64,000 nt of DNA from JBCBDX01 sp039822005 (GTDB taxonomy: Bacteria; Pseudomonadota; Alphaproteobacteria; Rhizobiales; Rhizobiaceae), in NCBI GenBank assembly GCA_039822005.1, contig JBCBMZ010000004.1, positions 186,001-250,000 of the forward strand, given 5' to 3'. A program made the position numbers and the translations under genes. Each line of letters opens with the position of its first letter. Position 1 is the stretch's first letter. Shown here in pieces: positions 1 through 7,863 of this stretch. The notes beneath the pieces are model-generated. The model saw only the letters and a list, made by a program, of their open reading frames with translations, was not told the origin of the DNA and ran no database searches.

Positions 1-787
1 CTCATTCAGATTGTATTGAAAGCTCGGCCAATCATGGAGCATATTCCAGTAAATAGTCGGCGCTTGCATGGCGACCGCCAAACCACCAGCCAACCACAAA
101 TGCGGGTTACTGAGAAACCGACGGCCTTGAGGATAAAGAAAAATCCAAGCGGCAAAGCCAAGCCCGAAGAACACGCCAGAATATTTTGAAAGCCCGGCCA
201 GGCCGACAAAAAAACAAGCAGCATAAAGATACCTATACTTCGTCGCCTCACCATCGAGCGAGCGAATGAAGAGGGCAAAGAAATGAGCCGCCCCTATACC
301 GGCTCCGATCAGCAAATAGTCATGGAACAGGATCGACGTGTAGATGAGCATCAAGGGCGTTGCGCCAAAGACGAGCATCGCAGTCAAATAAGCGTCGATC
401 CGGCGACCCCGCTCAATCAGCTCTTTGACCCAAAACCAGATGATCCAGGCAATACCGGCGACGACCGGGATTGTCGCCCAAGACAGCCGAAGAAAGGCCT
501 AGCATCCAACCGCCAAGGGGCGGATGATCATAATATGACCAATCAAGGTTTTGACCCCAGAGCCAGTAATAACCCTCATCAGCGACAGGCACCGCGCCAT
601 AGAGGGCGACAATCTTCAGAAAGACGATCACCGCCAGAGCGGGAATGAGAAACGCGCGGCTCGGAATAACAGCTTCCATAAATGCAGTATCGAACGCCTT
701 GTGGGGAAGGAAGAGTTCAGCGATCTGGTTAGAACGGGTTGGGCTTTTGGCATTGTCAGCACTGTTATCCAAGTCCACTTGAGCCAT
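1..787 (-). pseudogene. GT39/ArnT-like glycosyltransferase, partial and frameshifted
   Basis: This is the N-terminal part of an integral-membrane glycosyltransferase of the PMT/ArnT type, which moves sugars from polyprenyl-phosphate carriers on the periplasmic side. The start at 787 is followed by a hydrophobic helix and the family motif VADEGYYWLW...SYYDHPPLGGW, in which the first acidic pair is catalytic in the family. The frame runs into a stop near 411, but a second frame continues perfectly from about 468 to the left edge with typical family sequence (AWIIWFWVKEL, LIYTSILFHDYLLIGAG, GLSKYSG, QAPTIYWNMLHDWPSFQ). A single extra base in the GGG run at 467-469 explains the switch. It is either a pseudogene or a sequencing error; the C-terminal half lies outside the window. 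Confidence 0.75.
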
Positions 788-864
788 TTAACTTTCCCGC
801 TCTCTTATATGGCAAGAAGTAGCCAAGAGGCTTGAAGGTTTGTTTAACGCAGTCCCATCTCAGG

Positions 865-1467
865 TTAACGGATACCGCGCACGAACGTCGTCACCAGCAA
901 GTCAATTTGCGCCCAGGTGTCGGGGTTCGTCTGGCCCTGATCTGCACTCCGATAAGCGTTTGTCACTATACCATGGACACTGGACCAAAGCGCGCGGGCG
1001 GCAACGGCCAACGTCTCATCGTCCTGCGCCAATGGTGTGGCTCGCAACACATCCCCAATGAGGTCAAACAGCATCTCTTGCCGAACGATGTACCATTCAG
1101 GTGTTTCAGTATTCGAGGCGGCGCGGTTAAACGCCAACATCGCAGTCCACGCGGTCGCATGGCTTTCAACATAGTCATAATAAACACGCGCAAGCACCAA
1201 GAGCCGCCCACGCACATCATCGACACCCTCTTGTGCCGCCTTTTGCATGGCAACGGCACCTTGCGCACCCAGATCATCCAGCAATTGCGTATTGCAAGCG
1301 CGTAAAAGATCATCAACGTCACCGAATATGTTGTAAATCGAACCCACCGATACATTCGCCTCTTTGGCGATATCCCTGATCTTCACCGCATCCAGGCCAC
1401 CGTTCGCCAAAAGGCGCATGGTAATCTCCAAAATGTCGCGCCGCGCCCGTTCCTTGTCGATTGCCAT
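865..1467 (-). CDS. TetR/AcrR family transcriptional regulator
   Basis: A 200-residue TetR-type repressor. The N-terminal helix-turn-helix is clear: ILEITMRLLANGG followed by IRDIAKEANVSVGSIYNIF, with the divergent ligand-binding domain behind it. The ATG at 1467 is preferred over one 33 bases upstream because AGAGG sits a few bases before it. It is divergently oriented to the pspA-yiaA pair, and three TGAAC-N3-GTTCA palindromes lie between the two genes, so it most likely represses itself and the psp genes. The ligand is unknown. Confidence 0.9.
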   Translation of the reverse strand: MAIDKERARRDILEITMRLLANGGLDAVKIRDIAKEANVSVGSIYNIFGDVDDLLRACNTQLLDDLGAQGAVAMQKAAQEGVDDVRGRLLVLARVYYDYVESHATAWTAMLAFNRAASNTETPEWYIVRQEMLFDLIGDVLRATPLAQDDETLAVAARALWSSVHGIVTNAYRSADQGQTNPDTWAQIDLLVTTFVRGIR

Positions 1468-1514
1468 CCCATTACCTCTCGCTGCCTGAGCACATAGCAC
1501 AGAAAGTCCAAATT

Positions 1515-1582
1515 TGAACTATGTTCATTTTTTTCTTGAACAACGTTCAAAAACGTGTATTTTGATTTTTGAACGTTGTTCA
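1515..1582. promoter_or_regulatory. Three TGAAC-N3-GTTCA operators between tetR and pspA
   Basis: Palindromes at 1515-1527 (spacer TAT), 1537-1549 (AAC) and 1570-1582 (GTT). The arms are identical in all three. Centres are 22 and 33 bp apart, so all three face the same side of the helix. They fill the gap between divergent starts at 1467 and 1606 and are the obvious binding sites for the adjacent TetR protein (inference). Confidence 0.8.
1536..1563 (+). promoter_or_regulatory. Candidate sigma70-type promoter of pspA
   Basis: TTGAAC at 1536-1541 and TATTTT at 1558-1563 with a 16-bp spacer. The -35 lies inside the second operator and the third operator begins just after the -10, so bound repressor would block polymerase. 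Predicted from spacing only. Confidence 0.45.
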
Positions 1583-1605
1583 TAAATGCACAAGGAAGCG
1601 ATGAA

Positions 1606-2280
1606 ATGTTCGAATTGGTCAAAACGATTTTCAAAGGAACGCAGGCCCGCGCCACAGAACGTGTACGCGATCATTTTGCTGTAGACTTGCTGGAGCAAAA
1701 AGTTCGCGAGGCAGATGATGACCTGAGCGCTGCAAAACAGACGTTGGCATCATTGATTATGCGTGAACGCAACGAATCCCGCACGCTTCAAGGAGTAAAG
1801 AAGCGAATTGCGGACTTGGAAGAGCGCGTCAAACAAGCAATGGACGCCGGCAAGGATGATCTTGCCCGTGATGGTGCAACCGCAATAGCTGATCTGGAAA
1901 ACGAGGCGGATACCAGAACAAGAACCGTCAGCAGCCTGAAGGACAAAGTCGCGCGTATGCGCCTTTCCATCGACAAAACAAACCGCCGTATCGTCGACCT
2001 GAAGCAGGGCATGATCGAGGCCAAAGCGATCGATGCGGAGCATCTGGCGCAGCGTCGAATGATACGCTCTATCGGCAAAGGCACAAACATCCGTGAGGCC
2101 GAGGCGCTGATCAAGCGCATCAAAGAGCGCGAGGATCCGGTCGAAATGACCGAGGTGCTCGACGACATCGATCAGGAACTTGATCACACAAACATCGCTG
2201 ACAGGCTGGCAGCCAATGGTTTTGGGACCAATCCCAAGACAAGCACAGACGATGTGCTGGCCCGCCTTGCCAAAAAATAA
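1606..2280 (+). CDS. pspA: PspA/IM30 family envelope-stress protein
   Basis: A 224-residue PspA/Vipp1-type protein, a peripheral inner-membrane coiled-coil that oligomerises to stabilise damaged membranes. It opens with the typical amphipathic helix MFELVKTIFKGTQARATE and continues as an almost unbroken charged coiled-coil (LLEQKVREADDDLSAAK, KKRIADLEERVKQAM), ending in the short conserved LxRLxK-like tail (VLARLAKK). The start at 1606 has AAGGA upstream. It is followed 42 bp later by a YiaA-like membrane protein. No PspB, PspC or PspF gene is near; control appears to be by the divergent TetR protein rather than by sigma54 and PspF. Confidence 0.9.
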   Translation: MFELVKTIFKGTQARATERVRDHFAVDLLEQKVREADDDLSAAKQTLASLIMRERNESRTLQGVKKRIADLEERVKQAMDAGKDDLARDGATAIADLENEADTRTRTVSSLKDKVARMRLSIDKTNRRIVDLKQGMIEAKAIDAEHLAQRRMIRSIGKGTNIREAEALIKRIKEREDPVEMTEVLDDIDQELDHTNIADRLAANGFGTNPKTSTDDVLARLAKK

Positions 2281-2322
2281 CGCCCAAACTCCAAACTCAG
2301 CAACTTTCGAAGGGAAAAATCC

Positions 2323-2583
2323 ATGAACTCGAACCAGACCTACATCGCATTCAACGCCACATGTGTTTTTGCGGCATACTTCATGATGGGCTTGTCCATA
2401 TGGCTGGCACCTGTCGACCTTTCCACCAAAGGCTATTGGGCGATGGCGGTGCTGCTCTTGACCGGCTCGCTCGTCAACCTCGTCAAGTACCGCATGGACG
2501 CCCGTATCGAAGAAGAGACGGTCGCGAAAATCGAAAAAGCGAAAAACGAGAAGCTGCTGGCCGACTACGTCTCCAACGAGTAA
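2323..2583 (+). CDS. YiaA/YiaB-type small inner membrane protein
   Basis: An 86-residue protein with two predicted membrane helices (about residues 8-29, FNATCVFAAYFMMGLSIWLA, and 38-55, YWAMAVLLLTGSLVNLVKY) and a charged C-terminal tail. The pattern FxGxxxxxxGxW...KGYW fits the YiaAB domain family of unknown function. AAGGG lies about 10 bp before the start. It is probably co-transcribed with pspA and thus part of the same membrane-stress response. Confidence 0.75.
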   Translation: MNSNQTYIAFNATCVFAAYFMMGLSIWLAPVDLSTKGYWAMAVLLLTGSLVNLVKYRMDARIEEETVAKIEKAKNEKLLADYVSNE

Positions 2584-2602
2584 TTGGTCAACGAAGCTCG
2601 TA

Positions 2603-2627
2603 GGGGCCGCTCAAAACGGGCGGCTCC
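2603..2627. terminator. Hairpin between convergent yiaA-like and 381-residue gene
   Basis: GGGGCCGC and GCGGCTCC pair around the loop TCAAAACGG, with one G-T pair. It sits between two converging genes and could end both, but the T tract on either side is weak. Confidence 0.5.
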
Positions 2628-2646
2628 TCATTCTGTTTGAATAATA

Positions 2647-3792
2647 TCAAACTGCCGAAATGACTTGGCCGTTGGCGATAATGTGCACGTCATAGCCGTC
2701 AAAGACTTTAGCCGCCTCCCCTTGGGCATAAAGGGCCTGATAGGCTTCGTGTGGCACCAATGCATGGCGCTCATAGGCAGAAACGCCCATTCGGGTCGCA
2801 TCAAGATCGTCCGTTTCAATGTGGAATTCTTCGCGCGCCGGTTCATTTGACCAGATGCCACGCTTGGCTGGTCGTTCGGACTTTGAAAAAACGTCCTGCA
2901 CCGTCCATGTCAAAAGCCAGGCATTCGATGCTTCATGGACCGTATTCAAGATCCGGTTCACCACATCATTGTTGGCTGTCACACCAGCGGAATAAAACGG
3001 CCCCAAGACAATGCGGCGCAACTGTTTGGGGTGCAGCCGGTCAAAGGCCTCGTCAATATTCTTGGCAATCGTGACGGGCGACAAGGAATAGGCCGAATTG
3101 GCCTCGGCGATCTGGTCGAATTTCTTCGCCATCGCCGGGTTGAGCAATCCGCCAAGTGGCAGCGGAATATCATAGGCGCGGTTTAGTTTGCCGTCTTCTG
3201 TCACCAGGTCCCGCACCATGTCGGGTGATGAATCCTCCGCCACCAAAGAGTAGATCATCGGCAGGTTTTCCGACCCGTCGTAAACACCCCAATGCGTCAG
3301 ATAATAGGGGCGCATAGTACGCGGATTGACTGATACTTTCAGCGTTTCGGGCAAAACGAAAGAGCCAAAAAGGTCGCCATCCTTGACCGCCTCCAGATAA
3401 AGGCGCTCAGCCATCGTGGCCTGCAAATCGTCGGGAAATGCCTTGTGCCGCAATATGAAATCGGCCATCTCCTCGCGCAGTTCGTCTGGACTTGAAACCG
3501 CCGCGAGACGGCGTTCAGCCGTTCGTTGATCCTGCTCGAGTTCAAGCACATGCTGGTAGACCGGAAATCCACTTTCCGCGCGCGAAATCTTGAAACGGGA
3601 TGAATGGCTGAGGCGGTTGAGCCAAGTGTCGAAGGAAGCATCGAGGCGCGCCACATAAGGCATTAGAGCCTGGGCAACGAGATCGTGCTTGTAGAGTGGA
3701 GAGCTCTCGTCGCGCAGAAATATGTTGAGGCCTTCAAGGGCGGCATCAACAGCCCCGAAATAGCGTTGAATGATTTCCGGCTGGTTGGTCAC
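2647..3792 (-). CDS. Conserved hypothetical protein, last gene of a three-gene operon
   Basis: A soluble-looking 381-residue protein that I do not recognise. No signal peptide, membrane helix or catalytic motif is evident. A GTG start at 3792 is chosen because it gives a GTGA overlap with the stop of the upstream gene and has AGAGG in front; a longer frame would run deep into that gene. The N-terminal third is helical and charged, and the C-terminal half contains an ordered mixed region (LRRIVLGPFYSAGVTANN, WLLTWTVQDVFS). Translational coupling to the YcxB-like and coiled-coil genes suggests a common complex. It converges on the psp pair. Confidence 0.8.
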   Translation of the reverse strand: MTNQPEIIQRYFGAVDAALEGLNIFLRDESSPLYKHDLVAQALMPYVARLDASFDTWLNRLSHSSRFKISRAESGFPVYQHVLELEQDQRTAERRLAAVSSPDELREEMADFILRHKAFPDDLQATMAERLYLEAVKDGDLFGSFVLPETLKVSVNPRTMRPYYLTHWGVYDGSENLPMIYSLVAEDSSPDMVRDLVTEDGKLNRAYDIPLPLGGLLNPAMAKKFDQIAEANSAYSLSPVTIAKNIDEAFDRLHPKQLRRIVLGPFYSAGVTANNDVVNRILNTVHEASNAWLLTWTVQDVFSKSERPAKRGIWSNEPAREEFHIETDDLDATRMGVSAYERHALVPHEAYQALYAQGEAAKVFDGYDVHIIANGQVISAV

Positions 3793-4328
3793 GCCCGCAC
3801 CTCTTCCACGCGGGCATTCGGCATTTGCGCCAATAGGCCCCACACCTTGTCGATATCACTCTTTTCAAGAACACGAAAAGGCACGAGATGTGCCTGCATT
3901 GGATTTATCCAAAAAAGGAAGTGTTCCGGTGTGCGCATCAGCGCGTGATATGCCTTCCAATCGAACTTGCCGCTGAAACTGGACGAAGAGATCGAAAAGC
4001 CGGTTGGATCAAGCTCGTATGATTGCGCGCTCTTGTCCACGCGGTAGGTATTGTAGAACCGCCACATGTTCAAACGACCTGTAAAGCGATGAGCCAAACC
4101 ACCCAAAACAGCGACGAAAAGGCTCAGAAAGATAGCAAACTCAACCCAGGATTGGCCGGAAACGGCTGCGACGACATAGGTGACCGCGCCCACAAATAGC
4201 ACCAGTCTCAAAATCACAGTGATCCGCTGGCGCGTGGTCAAAAGACGATTACGCGCCTGATTTAGCAGGGCGTAATCGTCACGCGTTATTTCGACCGTAC
4301 AGCGCACCGGCCATTCGGCATTCCCCAA
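3789..4328 (-). CDS. Two-helix membrane protein with YcxB-like C-terminal domain
   Basis: A 179-residue protein with two adjacent membrane helices (about residues 40-58 and 62-82) and a C-terminal cytoplasmic part of the YcxB-like type: YELDPTGFSISSSS, a tryptophan (FDWKAYHAL), and a late PFRVL segment, the usual order in that family. The function of the family is unknown. The frame begins with TTG at 4328, which has GAGG eight bases upstream; an internal GTG 21 bases later is an alternative. It lies 10 bp after the coiled-coil gene and overlaps the next gene by four bases. Confidence 0.75.
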   Translation of the reverse strand: MGNAEWPVRCTVEITRDDYALLNQARNRLLTTRQRITVILRLVLFVGAVTYVVAAVSGQSWVEFAIFLSLFVAVLGGLAHRFTGRLNMWRFYNTYRVDKSAQSYELDPTGFSISSSSFSGKFDWKAYHALMRTPEHFLFWINPMQAHLVPFRVLEKSDIDKVWGLLAQMPNARVEEVRA

Positions 4329-4338
4329 TACGCCAGCC

Positions 4339-5427
4339 TCAGCTTTTCACATAGTCGGCTGCATTATGTTTATCCATGACCGCTTGGAAACGGCGGGCAA
4401 ACGCATCATCGGCCAACTTTTTGCGACGCTGAATATCAGCAGACGCGACCATATTGCCCTCATGCATTTCCAAAAGATCACCAATGTGCTTTTGCGCAGC
4501 AGCGCCGATGCCTGCCATCGTTGTCTCAGCGGCGGTATCAACCTGACTGCCGAGCGTGTTGATCTTGTGGGCAACATCCTGCTGTGCGGCGGTTTTCAAG
4601 GAATCTTCGAGCGCTTTGTAGAGAACGATCCGTTGCTCGGTATCAATCGTCAATTTGTTGATGAGCGTTTGCTGGGCGGCCAGCTGGTTGTTCAATGAAT
4701 CGACAAATGTCTGGAACATGGACGTATAGCGCTCAAGCGTCTGGCTTTCCGCCAACAATTCCTGCTCTTTGGCCTGTGCCTGATTATACTCGGTGGCAAG
4801 TTTGGACCGCTCGCTTTCCAGGTTCGTCCGGTCTTTCTGGTTCGTCGATGCGGCGATCTGGTTTTCCAGATCGAGCAGAAGCGGGTTGATTTCATTGATC
4901 CGAGCCTGCGTCGTTTCAAGCTCGGACATGGTGTTCTTGCGGCGGCCGATCACCGTGCGAAGGCTGGCCTCAGACGTTTCATAACGCTTGTCGAGAACAT
5001 CCTTCTGGTTGGACAAAATCCCGACGATGGAATCTGACTTTGCCAACAGCTCCTGCAAATTACCGGCCAAAGACATGTTACGGACGCGATCTGAACGCAT
5101 GCGCTGCATGCGTTGCTTGGAGAACATGCCGACGACCTGTTCCCAAGTGGAAAAGGATTTCATCGACTCAAATTCTTCACCAAACACGTTGGTGGCGTCT
5201 TCCAGACCGATGATAAGGTCGGCAATATTGCCTTCCATGACCTGTTGTTGCTTCAACACATCCTGAATGCGGGCGTTTTCAATATCGAAATCGACGTCGC
5301 CGATCGCCTTGTCACTTTCAGCAAATTTTTCGAGCACAATCCCGGATTGCTCAAGCTTTGACTGCATGTCCGTGACGACCTGCTTAGTCTTTTCAATTTC
5401 AGCATCAAAATTCTGCAACGTCGCCAT
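4339..5427 (-). CDS. Long coiled-coil protein, first gene of the operon
   Basis: A 362-residue, mostly helical, charged protein without signal peptide or membrane segment. Long heptad regions cover about residues 10-55 and 130-270 (SELETTQARINEIN, LESERSKLATEYNQAQAKE). The overall look recalls toxic-anion-resistance (TelA-like) or PspA-like scaffold proteins, but I cannot assign a family. GAGGGG precedes the start. With its two coupled partners and the nearby PspA it may belong to a membrane-stress module (inference). Confidence 0.8.
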   Translation of the reverse strand: MATLQNFDAEIEKTKQVVTDMQSKLEQSGIVLEKFAESDKAIGDVDFDIENARIQDVLKQQQVMEGNIADLIIGLEDATNVFGEEFESMKSFSTWEQVVGMFSKQRMQRMRSDRVRNMSLAGNLQELLAKSDSIVGILSNQKDVLDKRYETSEASLRTVIGRRKNTMSELETTQARINEINPLLLDLENQIAASTNQKDRTNLESERSKLATEYNQAQAKEQELLAESQTLERYTSMFQTFVDSLNNQLAAQQTLINKLTIDTEQRIVLYKALEDSLKTAAQQDVAHKINTLGSQVDTAAETTMAGIGAAAQKHIGDLLEMHEGNMVASADIQRRKKLADDAFARRFQAVMDKHNAADYVKS

Positions 5428-5617
5428 ATTGGAATAACCCCTCGATCAGCGCATCAAACGTTAGTGCTGTATAGGTACTGAAAGCGACGATTTGAAGAAG
5501 GCAATCGCTGCGGCCTGCATCAAAAGCGGGCCAAGTCATCAAATGTGACCTAACGGAAACAGCAAGTCCAGCGAGAAAAACAACTACACTAACCACATTT
5601 TCAAGCTTGGTGCGCAA
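5405..5617 (-). CDS. Possible small two-helix membrane protein
   Basis: A 70-codon frame with a TTG start, two hydrophobic stretches (VVSVVVFLAGLAVSV and LLQIVAFSTYTALTF) and a stop that overlaps the start of the coiled-coil gene by 23 bases. If translated it would be the first, coupled gene of the operon. Support is limited to hydrophobicity and position; it may be chance. Confidence 0.3.
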   Translation of the reverse strand: MRTKLENVVSVVVFLAGLAVSVRSHLMTWPAFDAGRSDCLLQIVAFSTYTALTFDALIEGLFQYGDVAEF

Positions 5618-5782
5618 TTCCGTTTGGGTGGAAATTTAATTCAATAATCAGGAAAACATTTGCCCTTCGACCTGCCAAATCTTGGTCGGGTTTATAAGGC
5701 CTCCAAAGCGGTAGTCCAATGGGCGCGAGAAAGAAATTCCGCGCGCCGCCAGCGGCACGCGGAGGGCATCCAAATGGTCGAC

Positions 5783-6070
5783 TTATCGCATGGCCTGTAT
5801 TTCGGCGGTGCTGATAGAGCCATCGCCATTGGCGTCCACGCGAGCAAACGCAGTCTCAAACATGTTGCGGGCTTCCACACGCGCGGCATTGCCAAGTCCG
5901 TCTTCAGCATTGAGCTTGATAAACGTGACGAACTCGTCATAGGACAACAGCCCATCACCATTTGCATCGGCTTGCTGGTGATTTTCCTTCGCCATTTCAG
6001 CAACTTGCGCAAAAGCAACGCTTGTAAAGGCCAAGGCCGTCAAGACAGTCACGCTTCTCAAAAATTTCAT
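5783..6070 (-). CDS. Secreted EF-hand calcium-binding protein
   Basis: A 95-residue protein with a signal peptide (MKFLRSVTVLTALAFTSVAFA, cleavage near AFA-Q) and two canonical EF-hand loops, DANGDGLLSYDEF at about residues 35-47 and DANGDGSISTAEI at 79-91. All calcium-ligand positions are occupied. Such small periplasmic EF-hand proteins are common in Hyphomicrobiales and of unknown role. It is the last of three consecutive small secreted proteins on this strand. Confidence 0.88.
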   Translation of the reverse strand: MKFLRSVTVLTALAFTSVAFAQVAEMAKENHQQADANGDGLLSYDEFVTFIKLNAEDGLGNAARVEARNMFETAFARVDANGDGSISTAEIQAMR

Positions 6071-6222
6071 CTCATTCTCCTAGGTTCAAAATCCCGAAAA
6101 CCGGGCGTGTGACCTGATCCAACTGACTTGTTTCCGATGTGCGACATACGCGGACGAAAGTGCTACTCGGTGTTACAAAAACCTGAAAGTTCGGTCACAA
6201 ACAAATAATCGAAGCTCTGATG

Positions 6223-6642
6223 TCACTTCACAGACATGAAATTCAGTTCAATGACACCGCGAAGTTTGGTTATCTGCTCATTGCAAGCCGGAGAGATTTC
6301 GTCAGCTCGATCCACAAGACACATCACGACCTTTCCGTGACCCAGATGCGAATCTGAACAGTGGTTTTCTATATCGACCGAGCAGAACTCTTGCATCTTG
6401 GATAAATTATCGAAGTAGACTTCCAGCATGGTAGCCATCGGGCCGGTGGCGGTAAAACACGGTTCGGACAGCCGGTCAGTATGTGCGTAAAGGCAGGCAC
6501 CAATCCGACCGTCACCCGGCGTTACCGAGGAACAATATTGCACGATATCCCCGCCACACTGTTTCAGGATTTCCTCTGCGTGAGCACAGCCGAAACTCGC
6601 GATGGAAAACAAGGTGGCAGTAATAAGTGATTTTGAAAACAT
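6223..6642 (-). CDS. Secreted cysteine-rich (GLG1-type repeat) protein
   Basis: A 139-residue exported protein with a signal peptide ending near AHA-EE. The mature part has two copies of a pattern like that of the cysteine-rich GLG1 repeat: C-x3-D-x3-YC...PGDGRIGACLYAH...C and C-x3-IENHC...GHGKVVMCLVDR...C. The eight mature cysteines suggest a disulfide-bonded periplasmic domain. The function in bacteria is unknown. It lies 9 bp after the neighbouring small secreted gene and may be co-transcribed with it. Confidence 0.75.
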   Translation of the reverse strand: MFSKSLITATLFSIASFGCAHAEEILKQCGGDIVQYCSSVTPGDGRIGACLYAHTDRLSEPCFTATGPMATMLEVYFDNLSKMQEFCSVDIENHCSDSHLGHGKVVMCLVDRADEISPACNEQITKLRGVIELNFMSVK

Positions 6643-6651
6643 TTAAGTACC

Positions 6652-6972
6652 TCAAGGATTTACAACAATATAAGCGGTCACACCGGCGTCATCGACGACT
6701 TGCTGATAGTAAACACCGCCGCAATAGGAATATCGAACGCCACCTAAAACACGGCTCACACATCCGGCGGGCAGCGAATAATAGTAGGTCACACGACGGG
6801 CTGTTCGACGAGCTGCACGCACAGCCGGGCCGGCAGCAGCAACCTTGGCCCCAAACAGTTCAGCAAGAGGGTTGGCATATCCATGAGCGACATGAACACC
6901 GATGCTTTGGTTCACAGGAAGGATCGCCAATGCCATGGCAATGGCAAACAATAGGGAAGCTCTCAATTTCAT
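6652..6972 (-). CDS. Small secreted protein, YYxLPxGC/YYxCGGxYY type
   Basis: A 106-residue exported protein with a signal peptide (about residues 1-25). The mature C-terminal half has the pattern YYYSLPAGCVSRVLGGVRY then YCGGVYYQQV, which recalls small periplasmic proteins with DUF6515-like YYxx repeats. An ATG at 6972 is chosen; a TTG two codons upstream is possible, and the GGAG sequence lies unusually close to the ATG. Function unknown. Confidence 0.65.
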   Translation of the reverse strand: MKLRASLLFAIAMALAILPVNQSIGVHVAHGYANPLAELFGAKVAAAGPAVRAARRTARRVTYYYSLPAGCVSRVLGGVRYSYCGGVYYQQVVDDAGVTAYIVVNP

Positions 6973-7153
6973 CTCCAATATTTGCGATTCACCCTCAACT
7001 GACTACGCCAAAGCCAATTCGAGTATGTTTCCAAAATAATGGATATTGTGACTAAATGTTGCCGCTTGGTCGCTAAGCTTGAAATCCGATTGTTTTCAAA
7101 AAGATGAGGAGTGGCTTTCTTGGCCAAGACGGGAATTCGGCGCTGAAGTAAGG

Positions 7154-7768
7154 CTATCGCCCCACAAAACCGACAAGATCTTCTCCCTGGACCCGGCCCA
7201 TCTCTTCTTCCCAGTGCCGGCGACACAGACTGACATAACGATCATCGCCGCCAATGGCGATTTGGTCACCATCGCGTACAACCTTCCCGTCTTCGCCGAC
7301 ACGAACCACCATATTGGCGCGACGACCACATCGGCAAATGGTGCGCACCTCACGTAGTTCGTCAGCAATTGCCAGCAAAGCTTGGCTGCCTGGAAAAAGC
7401 TTTCCCTGAAAGTCCGTACGCAAACCATATGCCATGACAGGAATTCCATCACGATCCGCCAACCTTGCAAGCTGCCAAACCTGATCCTCGCTGAGGAATT
7501 GGGCCTCGTCGATAAATACACAATGGATAGTCTTGCTGTCGTGAACCTCCAGGACTAAGGCGCGAATATCATCGCCGCTCGAAAAGGTAAGCGCGTCCTC
7601 ACCAACGCCGATACGTGATGCAATGCGCCCCACCCCCGCGCGGTCATCAAGCTGCGCGGTAAACAACAGCGTATTCATCTGGCGCTCTCGGTAATTGTGG
7701 GATGCTTGCAGCAGCATGGTCGATTTGCCCGCATTCATCGTCGAATAATGAAAATAGAGCTTTGCCAT
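7154..7768 (-). CDS. tdk: Thymidine kinase
   Basis: A 204-residue type II thymidine kinase that phosphorylates thymidine to dTMP with ATP in pyrimidine salvage. The P-loop is at about residues 10-17 (MNAGKST), the lasso/substrate region is DDRAG, the Walker B/catalytic stretch is FIDEAQFL, and the structural zinc site is formed by CRCGRR and SLCRRHW. Length matches the family. The start MAKLYFHYS at 7768 is the conserved one; longer frames lack homology. Confidence 0.97.
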   Translation of the reverse strand: MAKLYFHYSTMNAGKSTMLLQASHNYRERQMNTLLFTAQLDDRAGVGRIASRIGVGEDALTFSSGDDIRALVLEVHDSKTIHCVFIDEAQFLSEDQVWQLARLADRDGIPVMAYGLRTDFQGKLFPGSQALLAIADELREVRTICRCGRRANMVVRVGEDGKVVRDGDQIAIGGDDRYVSLCRRHWEEEMGRVQGEDLVGFVGR

Positions 7769-7863
7769 CTCAGTTGCGCACCTTTCCTTGACGAAGACCC
7801 TACAGCGACCCCTATGTTGATTGAAGCGCTTGCGCGTTTTCTCAACAGATGAGGTTGGCTGCC

